From positions 1 through 58,875 of IMG/VR virus record IMGVR_UViG_3300044742_000342: a stretch of DNA of 58,875 nucleotides; one strand, written 5' to 3'. The notes beneath the pieces are model-generated. The model was given only the letters and a program-made list of their open reading frames with translations, was not told where the DNA came from and searched no databases. The position numbers and the translations under genes were made by a program. Below are positions 50,562-56,547 of this stretch, one piece after another. This stretch comes from a virus. The stretch's first letter is position 1. Every line of letters starts with the position of its first letter.

Positions 50562-51887
50562 ATGGCAATACGCATCAGACTACCGCATCCGAATCCAGGC
50601 CTCCGACCAGCAAAGCCAGTAGCCAAGCCCCAACCCCATCCTCGCCCGTTCCATCAGCCGCCTCGTCCAATTCTAGTACAACGGACCCCATCTCGAGAGA
50701 ATCCTTTCCCAGCTCCCGCTCTTGCTCCTGCTCTTGCTTCTGCTCCCTATTCAGGTACTGGTCCTAACCCCATATACGCCATAGGTACTACAGAAGAAAT
50801 CCGCGAAGCTCTTAGGTCCGCCAGCTCTAACTCCAACTCCAATATTGGTGGCTGGTACATGTGTCAAGCTAAATCTCCGTATCACAAGAACCGATTCCTA
50901 GACTTTGTGTACAGAGTGGAAGTCCTCGACGACGGGCGACGCAAGTACCATCCAGATGACGACGTTACTCCGCCCCTGCCTGACTTTAACCCTCGCATCC
51001 ACACCAGTGAACCAGTCCCTGATCTCCGCGCCTACCCTGCCGACCACGATATCTTCAAAAGCCATCGTACCCGCCACAATGACGGCGACAGCAGCTACTC
51101 CCAGGAAAGGCCGCCCCCTCGCTCCAGGCCCCAACCCAACCGTGCCGACACCGACACCGACGATGCGCCGCCCATTCCCAGTAAAGACCTACCTAGAAAG
51201 GTGAGTAAATGCCGTACAAATCTTTCTGATGGCACTCGCGTTTCCTTTACCGGCTTTCTGATTCGTCTCTTTCGACTTAACGAGGAGCTACCTCATAAGG
51301 AGAAGCTAACCGACCAGGACATCCAAGCCCAGATCGCGATCAGTTTCCCGACCCGTGCTCCAGGCGAAAAGGACTACAATCCTAGCTCCTTCAATATTCG
51401 CCAGTTCCGTATGCGATACAATGCCGGACATTTACCTGCCCAGCTTACTGCCAGAGCAAAGAACCCAGCCCGTTCTGCTCTCAACGAAAAGGATCCCTCC
51501 CTTAAAATGCCTCGTCCAGCTCTACACAGCTATCGCTACGTACACACCGTTCATCCTGAAAGCCAGGACCCCATTGTAATCCGCATCGGCTCGTATATGA
51601 AGATCATGGGTTATTTCTATTACACTGACTTCCCTCAGGCATTGCCTCGCGAATTCCATGACAAGGACAACAACTATCGCGGATCATTCCGCAGGTTTCT
51701 TCAGAAGCAGGATGAAGAGCAGCTCAACACACAACTCAAACTCAACCTGGAGGATGCCCGTGCACGTGAACTAAACCTCAACAGCAGATCTTCCCCGTCC
51801 CTCCCAATAACATCCGAGGCAGACCTTCTCCCCGACGAGACAGGCCTTCCTCCCATCTCCGAGAATAGGACATATCACAATGACTGA
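50562..51887 (+). CDS. Pro-rich protein with a domain shared with the gene at 57009
   Basis: 441 residues from ATG 50562; the frame upstream crosses the promoter and is not used. The N-terminal 60 residues are Pro/Lys/Arg-rich. A central domain (about 225-290: FLIRLFRLNEELPHKEKLTD, then FRMRYNAG) matches the product of 57009 in layout (YIFQVNEKQPVNEKWTD; RADYNAG). The Asp/Ser-rich and C-terminal parts look disordered. Possibly a DNA-binding or regulatory protein of the origin region. Family unknown. Confidence 0.65.
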   Translation: MAIRIRLPHPNPGLRPAKPVAKPQPHPRPFHQPPRPILVQRTPSRENPFPAPALAPALASAPYSGTGPNPIYAIGTTEEIREALRSASSNSNSNIGGWYMCQAKSPYHKNRFLDFVYRVEVLDDGRRKYHPDDDVTPPLPDFNPRIHTSEPVPDLRAYPADHDIFKSHRTRHNDGDSSYSQERPPPRSRPQPNRADTDTDDAPPIPSKDLPRKVSKCRTNLSDGTRVSFTGFLIRLFRLNEELPHKEKLTDQDIQAQIAISFPTRAPGEKDYNPSSFNIRQFRMRYNAGHLPAQLTARAKNPARSALNEKDPSLKMPRPALHSYRYVHTVHPESQDPIVIRIGSYMKIMGYFYYTDFPQALPREFHDKDNNYRGSFRRFLQKQDEEQLNTQLKLNLEDARARELNLNSRSSPSLPITSEADLLPDETGLPPISENRTYHND

Positions 51888-51984
51888 CCCCCATATACTC
51901 TTCGTTGTACTTATCGGTACAGTTATTGGTCTAGGAGTTATCTCTGTCCTCGTGAAGATAATGATCGGCCTAGCCCCAACCTAA
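51880..51984 (+). CDS. 34-residue single-pass membrane peptide
   Basis: ATG 51880 overlaps the preceding stop. ILFVVLIGTVIGLGVISVLV is one membrane helix, with a short charged end (KIM). Directly behind it the -1 frame encodes a zinc ribbon, so this may be the N-terminal part of a longer membrane-anchored protein. Confidence 0.55.
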   Translation: MTDPHILFVVLIGTVIGLGVISVLVKIMIGLAPT

Positions 51985-52055
51985 CGTGTCATAGCTGCAA
52001 CTGCAACAATCCTAACAAAGCAAATTACTGCCGCCGCTGTGGAGCCAAAGTATGA
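51980..52055 (+). pseudogene. Zinc-ribbon segment in the -1 frame, without its own start
   Basis: Read in the -1 frame of the membrane peptide the sequence gives NLTCHSCNCNNPNKANYCRR then CGAKV, a typical CxxC...CxxC zinc ribbon. Its TGA (52053-52055) overlaps the next ATG at 52052 in the ATGA form used across this operon. No start codon exists in this frame. Either ribosomes shift at GCC-CCA-ACC, or an indel has split a membrane/zinc-ribbon gene, or the read has an error. Confidence 0.5.
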
Positions 52056-52375
52056 AACATCGCTCAATCACCGTAACCGGCGATTACCAAGGACGACCAA
52101 TCACCCGCAATGCTGAACTGATCATCTGCGATAAATGCGGATGTGAGACATTTGTCATATTCGTTCTCCGAGGGTCACATCAGCATATACAGTGCTCCGC
52201 CTGCCATAACACGTACTGCAACGGCCAATGTGCGTTATTAAGCCCGGAAGAAGCCTTTGCCCCTTCCACCCCACTCGGCCATCTCCAGCCCCCAGCGGCC
52301 CAGCCCCCAGATCGCGCCGCCGAAACCTCTATAACTCATTCTACAGCCCCCCCGCCAGTTCGAAAGGAGAACTGA
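52052..52375 (+). CDS. Zinc-finger-like protein
   Basis: 107 residues. CDKCGCETF and CSACHNTYCNGQC supply paired CxxC knuckles with a beta strand between. The C-terminal 40 residues are Pro-rich and overlie a CCTCTATAAC element, so the true functional part is probably the first 65 residues. Stop overlaps a following ATG. Confidence 0.6.
   Translation: MKHRSITVTGDYQGRPITRNAELIICDKCGCETFVIFVLRGSHQHIQCSACHNTYCNGQCALLSPEEAFAPSTPLGHLQPPAAQPPDRAAETSITHSTAPPPVRKEN
52326..52347 (+). promoter_or_regulatory. CCTCTATAAC element, copy C
   Basis: GAAACCTCTATAACTCATT, matching copies A and B over the core, upstream of the CsrA gene. The TATAAGCGTTT partner is not present at the 53-54 bp position. Confidence 0.45.
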
Positions 52376-52560
52376 TGCAATTTCGCCTCAGCTATGCTCC
52401 CCAGAGAATGGGTTCGTCCCTAACCAAAGGTCCACCATATGCTAGTACTACAACTCAACCATATCGACGATGTCATCTATATCAACATTCCTCCCTCTAC
52501 AGAGCCTCAGCAGGTGTCCATCACCCTTGTTCGCGGCGGTCTTGTGCGCCTTGGCTTTGA
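52375..52560 (+). CDS. Doubtful short frame overlapping csrA
   Basis: ATG 52375 has an excellent ribosome site (GAAAGGAGAACTG), but only the first about 22 residues (MQFRLSYAPQRMGSSLTK) look like protein; the rest overlaps csrA in another frame. The opening resembles the start of the gene at 52684 (MTFYLSYSTKSGG), so it may be a decayed copy that now delivers ribosomes to csrA. Confidence 0.3.
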   Translation: MQFRLSYAPQRMGSSLTKGPPYASTTTQPYRRCHLYQHSSLYRASAGVHHPCSRRSCAPWL

Positions 52561-52687
52561 TGCTCCAAAGCAGATCGCCATCTGCCGCGTCAATGCCATT
52601 GTGAAGGAGCCTCCTCCCCATCGCCTCAATCCCCCCGACAGCTACGTGCCTCGTAGCAGCCACCATAATAGGAAACAACAGCCATGA
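52439..52687 (+). CDS. csrA: CsrA/RsmA-family RNA-binding regulator
   Basis: 82 residues. MLVLQLNHIDDVIYI, VSITLVRGGLVRLGF and DAPKQIAICR match CsrA through its beta strands, including Leu4 and the Arg of the HRE motif; Glu of that motif reads Val. A short Pro-rich tail follows. CsrA dimers bind GGA in leader hairpins and block ribosomes. AAAGG precedes ATG. Likely regulates phage genes with GGA-rich leaders, host messages, or both. Confidence 0.88.
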   Translation: MLVLQLNHIDDVIYINIPPSTEPQQVSITLVRGGLVRLGFDAPKQIAICRVNAIVKEPPPHRLNPPDSYVPRSSHHNRKQQP

Positions 52688-52974
52688 CATTCTACCTCAG
52701 CTATTCCACCAAATCCGGCGGCTGGCAGGGCCTCGTGGCTCTCACGCAAGCTCCCACAGAACAAATCGCCCGCGCCCGCTTCCAAGCAGCCTTCGGCGGC
52801 TTGTGGTTCTTTCGCTTCTCCCTCTCCTCCGACGACGGCTATCTCCAGAGTGCTCTGCATTTTCCTCTACCCGCCCCTGACGATGTGGGCGTAATGGACC
52901 GCCTTCCCCCCGAGCTGATCGAAGCCCTGGCCCGACCCGACCACTCTTCTTCCCCAGAGGAGGGCGTTACCTGA
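52684..52974 (+). CDS. 96-residue protein of unknown function
   Basis: ATG overlaps the csrA stop (ATGA). MTFYLSYSTKSGGWQG, then a helix (QIARARFQAAFGGLWFFRF) and a Pro/Asp-rich tail. No motif. Last gene before the promoter at 53020. Confidence 0.6.
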   Translation: MTFYLSYSTKSGGWQGLVALTQAPTEQIARARFQAAFGGLWFFRFSLSSDDGYLQSALHFPLPAPDDVGVMDRLPPELIEALARPDHSSSPEEGVT

Positions 52975-53019
52975 TGCTCAAACGGCGCGAAAAAAAACAC
53001 GAATTCGCGTTTTTGGGTC

Positions 53020-53048
53020 TTGCTTTTTCGCGCGCGGCGCGAGACAAT
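53020..53048 (+). promoter_or_regulatory. Promoter (TTGCTT-17-GACAAT)
   Basis: TTGCTT 53020-53025, 17 bp, GACAAT 53043-53048, preceded by CGCGTTTTTGGGTC. Start near 53055. CG-rich inverted repeats (GCGCGAAAAA...CGCGTTTTT; GGCGCGCGGCGCGG) surround it. Confidence 0.6.
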
Positions 53049-53108
53049 GTGGGCTGTTTCGGGCGGCGCGCGGCGCGGCCCAAAAAACGGTTCTAACTGG
53101 AGCTAAAG

Positions 53109-53315
53109 ATGACGAGGCCTAGAGCCAAGAGGACGACAGAGAAAACGATCTGTAACGTCTGTGGCAAGACAGTTTATGTTTACCAGATAGATGACATCAA
53201 GTACAGATCAATTCACAACACCCCGCTGTCTCGCGGCGCAGAGGAACAGATCCTCGCCCGCATCGCGAACAGACGCAGGTACCCAATTTGCCCCGGCAGC
53301 AAGGAGAAGATCTGA
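53109..53315 (+). CDS. Small zinc-finger-like protein
   Basis: 68 residues. ICNVCGKTVYVYQ at 15-27 and a C-terminal YPICPG give three Cys. Very basic N-terminus. GGAGCTAAAG upstream. Its stop overlaps the next ATG. Possibly binds nucleic acid. Confidence 0.6.
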   Translation: MTRPRAKRTTEKTICNVCGKTVYVYQIDDIKYRSIHNTPLSRGAEEQILARIANRRRYPICPGSKEKI

Positions 53316-53785
53316 TGAAATACAGCAACCACGTAATGCAGGCGATTCGCCAACACATGTCCCTAGACAAGGATGATACCTCTGAGGACCGAATAATCGA
53401 GCAAGCCTCCCTCAAATCTGCGCTCGATCACTACTTGTCCTGGGAAGGCATCCACGGCTACACCGATACGGTCCTCGAGATCGTTCGCTCTAATCAGATC
53501 CAGTATCGCCCCTTCAACGACAATGACTACCACGCCTTTGCCGATGCCGCGCCGTTCACCCCGAGCCATCCACCAATGATAGGCTCATTCGAACTGGACG
53601 GGCAGCGCGGCGATATCGTAATAGATCGACTGGGGGTCGGCCTCTTCTGGGGAGAAGATGCTCCCGACGACATCAACAATGCCTCTGGCGGCGGTTGGTA
53701 CTGTGAGCATGGCGGCGTGGCGGTTTTGCTCAAGCCCCAGATGACGTTAGCCGAAATCAAAGCCCTGGGCTTCGAGCCCTGCTAA
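53315..53785 (+). CDS. Protein of unknown function
   Basis: 156 residues from ATG 53315 (GGAGAAGATCTG upstream). Helical N-terminal half (QASLKSALDHYLSWEGIHGY) and a beta C-terminal half (GQRGDIVIDRLGVGLFWGED; GGVAVLLKPQMT). No motif recognised. Confidence 0.6.
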   Translation: MKYSNHVMQAIRQHMSLDKDDTSEDRIIEQASLKSALDHYLSWEGIHGYTDTVLEIVRSNQIQYRPFNDNDYHAFADAAPFTPSHPPMIGSFELDGQRGDIVIDRLGVGLFWGEDAPDDINNASGGGWYCEHGGVAVLLKPQMTLAEIKALGFEPC

Positions 53786-53790
53786 CCCCC

Positions 53791-53821
53791 GGCTCGGCTT
53801 CCTAACCGGAGCCTAGCCGAT
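53791..53821 (+). terminator. Terminator-like hairpin without T-run
   Basis: CGGCT-C-GGCTTCC, loop TAACC, GGAGCC-T-AGCCG. Strong stem after the gene stop; followed by ATTAAAACC. It separates two small genes and may be an attenuator or RNA-stability element. Confidence 0.4.
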
Positions 53822-53865
53822 TAAAACCGTACCCGCCGGATTGCGGGAGCTAGGAGTCAAGGACA

Positions 53866-54099
53866 ATGATGATCAGATTCACGGAAACGAACAAAAACCT
53901 ACGATCTGATGAGCCTGTCCAAACCACGGTACTCATCCGTTCTACGGACATAACTCAGGTCACTCGTGGTAATGGTACTTTAGACGGAAAACCCACCGTA
54001 CAGGTGACCGTCAAGTACTCTACACATACTTGGACGTATGAATTCCTCGGGTCTCTTGAGGAGTTGGAACAACGACTAGAAGTTGTTGTATTCCCATGA
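53866..54099 (+). CDS. 77-residue beta-rich protein
   Basis: Starts at ATG 53866 or 53869 after GGAGTCAAGGAC. A likely beta barrel (VQTTVLIRSTDITQV; VQVTVKYSTHTWTYEFLGS) with a C-terminal helix. Stop overlaps the next frame. Unknown. Confidence 0.55.
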   Translation: MMIRFTETNKNLRSDEPVQTTVLIRSTDITQVTRGNGTLDGKPTVQVTVKYSTHTWTYEFLGSLEELEQRLEVVVFP

Positions 54100-54110
54100 G
54101 AAAGGAAGCC

Positions 54111-54215
54111 ATGAAGTTACAGATGAAAAGCGGATCAGAAGGCCCCCGCCACGACCCCTATGGCTATACCGAATACATCGTTACGTACGATGTCCAAGGC
54201 TACCCCGGCGAGTAA
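54111..54215 (+). CDS. 34-residue peptide
   Basis: ATG 54111 has AAAGGAAG upstream; ATG 54096 (39 residues) overlaps the previous stop and is the alternative. Contains DPYGYTEYIVTYDVQGYPGE. Too short to classify. Confidence 0.4.
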   Translation: MKLQMKSGSEGPRHDPYGYTEYIVTYDVQGYPGE

Positions 54216-54221
54216 CTTAAT

Positions 54222-54244
54222 ATTTGCTCGCGCTGTGAGCAAAT
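54222..54244 (+). promoter_or_regulatory. Perfect 8-bp inverted repeat
   Basis: ATTTGCTC (54222-54229), GCGCTGT, GAGCAAAT (54237-54244), between a short gene and the SLOG-type gene. Operator or RNA hairpin; no T-run. Confidence 0.4.
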
Positions 54245-54277
54245 CGTGAGCTCCGACTTCAACGAAAGCGGGATCAT

Positions 54278-54772
54278 ATGACCACAAAGCTGAAGATATA
54301 TAGCGGCGGTCAGCTTGGCGCAGATCAGGCGGGTCTAGAAGCAGCCAAGTTCTGCAATATCCCCACCGGAGGCTACGCACCCAAAGGCTATCTGACACTC
54401 GTCGGCCCACAGGTAGAACTACTCCAGGGCTATGGCCTAGTAGAATGCCAAGTCCCTGGCTATAAGGCTCGTACATGGGAAAATGTCAAGTCCTCGGACG
54501 GTACAGTCCGGTTTGCCTACAACTTCCAATCCCCCGGCGAGAAATGCACTCTCAATGCCATTTCCTACTACCACAAGCCCTACCTCGATATCGACTACCC
54601 ATTCCTCACGCACAAGTACGAGGACCGGATCGAGCAGTTCATTCGCCAACGCCTGGCTCTCGGTCATGCCATAATAAACATCGCCGGTAACCGTCCCGGC
54701 AAAGGAGTCCTCAGAATGTTTCATTACGACGTCCGCGATATGCTTGTCAATGTCTTCAGGAGGTTTATATGA
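54278..54772 (+). CDS. SLOG-type Rossmann protein (putative molybdenum-carrier family)
   Basis: 164 residues. IYSGGQLGADQAGLEAAKFC followed by IPTGGYAPKGY matches the GGQTGxDxxxLxxA...IPxGGxxPKG core of the putative molybdenum-carrier/YpsA-like branch of the SLOG superfamily, and INIAGNRPGKGV matches its last strand. SLOG proteins bind nucleotides or nucleotide-derived signals, and some act in defence or nucleotide metabolism. Why a phage has it is unclear. Overlaps the next gene by ATGA. Confidence 0.75.
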   Translation: MTTKLKIYSGGQLGADQAGLEAAKFCNIPTGGYAPKGYLTLVGPQVELLQGYGLVECQVPGYKARTWENVKSSDGTVRFAYNFQSPGEKCTLNAISYYHKPYLDIDYPFLTHKYEDRIEQFIRQRLALGHAIINIAGNRPGKGVLRMFHYDVRDMLVNVFRRFI

Positions 54773-54987
54773 ACCCACGAATCCGCGATGCCTGCTACAG
54801 CACATCCGCCCATAGCGGCGCATCCATCGAGTACGCCGAGGGTGTGCTCCTCGGTCTCGTGGCCGCTCTGATGGACTGCCATCCCTCAACAGCAGGCAGC
54901 TTCGACAAGTCCTGGGCGATCGTAAAAGCGCACCTGCCAGCCGACTACCGTAAGAAATGCGTCCCCGAACCCTGGAGGAACGACTAA
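54769..54987 (+). CDS. 72-residue protein of unknown function
   Basis: Mostly helical (SIEYAEGVLLGLVAALMDCH; FDKSWAIVKAHLPADYRKK). AGGAGG lies seven bases before ATG 54769, inside the SLOG gene end. Looks like a four-helix unit without membrane segment. Unknown. Confidence 0.55.
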   Translation: MNPRIRDACYSTSAHSGASIEYAEGVLLGLVAALMDCHPSTAGSFDKSWAIVKAHLPADYRKKCVPEPWRND

Positions 54988-54989
54988 TC

Positions 54990-55220
54990 ATGATCGTAAA
55001 GCACCTCAAAACATCAATTGGCGGCGAGGACTGGCAGGCCAATGTAGAGGCTGTCGTCGTTATAGACGAACAGTCCCGACAAATTCAGTTCGGCAGCGTT
55101 CAGGTTAAAAGTACTCAACCTGACCAACTCAACGAGGTCCAGAGTCATGCTCTCTGGCTCCAAGGCAGCGTGCTTGTGGAGAGCCTCGCCAAGGACCCCT
55201 CAAAAGAGTACGAGGTCTAA
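54990..55220 (+). CDS. 76-residue protein of unknown function
   Basis: ATG 54990 after GGAGGAACGACTAATC. Beta hairpins (VEAVVVIDEQSRQIQFGSVQ) and a helix at the end. Follows the previous stop by 2 bp. Unknown. Confidence 0.55.
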   Translation: MIVKHLKTSIGGEDWQANVEAVVVIDEQSRQIQFGSVQVKSTQPDQLNEVQSHALWLQGSVLVESLAKDPSKEYEV

Positions 55221-55222
55221 TC

Positions 55223-55462
55223 ATGATATGCAAATGCAGAAACTGCGGCAAGGTCTACGATGAGTTCAAGTCAAGGGCTGACTGGAAAGGCTACTGTTCT
55301 CAGAAATGCTTTCATGAGAAGGCACGCGAACTAGGCTATCGTAAGCCTGGCAAGGGTCAGACTGACTCCAAGGACGAGGCTATACGCCGAGGCTATGAGT
55401 ATGTTAGAAGTGAGTATGACATTGTGAAACGTGCTAATCAGATCGGAAACGCACCTGTATGA
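55223..55462 (+). CDS. Zinc-finger protein, 79 residues
   Basis: CKCRNCGKVYDEF and KGYCSQKCFHEKARE give a CxxC...CxxxC zinc knuckle, followed by a basic region and a C-terminal helix. Lies in a chain of four-base overlaps. Probably nucleic-acid binding. Confidence 0.6.
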   Translation: MICKCRNCGKVYDEFKSRADWKGYCSQKCFHEKARELGYRKPGKGQTDSKDEAIRRGYEYVRSEYDIVKRANQIGNAPV

Positions 55463-55698
55463 GCTTCTGCAACACATGCCGCCTCCGGATCACGAAGCAG
55501 AAAGTTCTGGATATAATTCCAGGACCTCCGGCGGCGATATCTCTGGGGGAGATCCGGCTGGCGCTTAATCAGCCCCTGTCGGACATTTTAGCGGCCCTTT
55601 ACGATCTCGAGCAGGACGACTGCAAGATCACTCGCCAAGTTATTAACGGGGAGATAGCTATCCCCAGAAAGTGGAGTCGCAGACATGCGGTTAACTAA
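55459..55698 (+). CDS. Small winged-helix-like protein
   Basis: 79 residues. After FCNTCRL, a winged helix layout is suggested by AISLGEIRLALNQPLSDILA and ALYDLEQDDCKITRQ. The C-terminus (IAIPRKWSRRH) is encoded by one exact copy of the recurrent TCCCCAGAAAGTGG word at 55661-55674. Possible regulator. Confidence 0.5.
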   Translation: MSFCNTCRLRITKQKVLDIIPGPPAAISLGEIRLALNQPLSDILAALYDLEQDDCKITRQVINGEIAIPRKWSRRHAVN

Positions 55699-55783
55699 AG
55701 CCTATCTCAGAGCTGAGAAAAAGAAGATCACCGAGGCGTTGTTCGCTATGAAGACGGAAAGTCGCGAGCAGCTAATCCGTTAA
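55685..55783 (+). CDS. 32-residue basic peptide
   Basis: ATG 55685 to TAA 55781-55783: MRLTKAYLRAEKKKITEALF then a charged tail. Overlaps the previous gene by 14 bp with GTGGAG upstream. Helical, basic; real but unclassified, or a spurious short frame. Confidence 0.35.
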   Translation: MRLTKAYLRAEKKKITEALFAMKTESREQLIR

Positions 55784-55809
55784 CCGTCATTCTACAAGAG
55801 GTAGCAGCC

Positions 55810-56547
55810 ATGGAAACATCAGCAGCGATCGAACGCATCCGCAAGCTAATGGCATACGCCTCCGACGGTAGCGCGTCAGAAGGCGAGATCGAGAATGCCC
55901 TTGGCCATGCCAGGCGGCTCATGGATAAATTTAATCTCGAAGAAAAGGACATCGAGTCACCCGCCCGTCGTCAAAGCTTCTACGACGAGATCAAGCAGCA
56001 CGAGGTTTATCAGCGAGCAAATCAGATCGACGAATTCGACCGCTTACTCGCCGTCGTGCCCTGCATTATCTGTGATGTCAAGTCCTATACGAAGCACGAC
56101 TATCGCCCCAACAAGCGAGGCAAGACCTCCCGCATGCAAGTTATGGTGTTCTACGGAGCACCTAGGGATTGTGCGATAGCAGAAGCTCTATATCATGAAC
56201 TGCTTTCCACAATGCGGGCTATGGTTCGCTTTCGATATCCCGATGACTGGCAAAGGCAGTTCTCCAGCTACTGCTACGGCTTTGTGAATCGCCTGACCGA
56301 GCGAGCACAAGAACTCAAGCAGCGAATCCCTCAAGAAGAAGGCTGCACCGCCATTGTAGTGGCTAAGGAGAAGATAATCAAGAACTGGGCCAGCAATAAT
56401 CTTCAGCTGACTAAGCGTAAGCACATATCTCGAGCTGGCGAACGTGTGAACGGTGACGCTTACGACGCAGGCCGTGAGGACGGATCGCGAGTGCATCTCG
56501 GTACAAATGGCATCCAAGGTGGCAGCGAGCCAAAGGAGGTTACCTAA
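55810..56547 (+). CDS. DUF2786-containing protein
   Basis: 245 residues. IERIRKLMAYASDGSASEGE and ALGHARRLMDKFNLEEKDI form the N-terminal DUF2786 helical motif. The rest (FYGAPRDCAIAEALYHELLS; FRYPDDWQRQFSSYCYGFVN) fits the longer phage and bacterial DUF2786 proteins, whose function is unknown. GAGGTAGCAGCC precedes the start. Its stop overlaps the next ATG. Confidence 0.75.
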   Translation: METSAAIERIRKLMAYASDGSASEGEIENALGHARRLMDKFNLEEKDIESPARRQSFYDEIKQHEVYQRANQIDEFDRLLAVVPCIICDVKSYTKHDYRPNKRGKTSRMQVMVFYGAPRDCAIAEALYHELLSTMRAMVRFRYPDDWQRQFSSYCYGFVNRLTERAQELKQRIPQEEGCTAIVVAKEKIIKNWASNNLQLTKRKHISRAGERVNGDAYDAGREDGSRVHLGTNGIQGGSEPKEVT

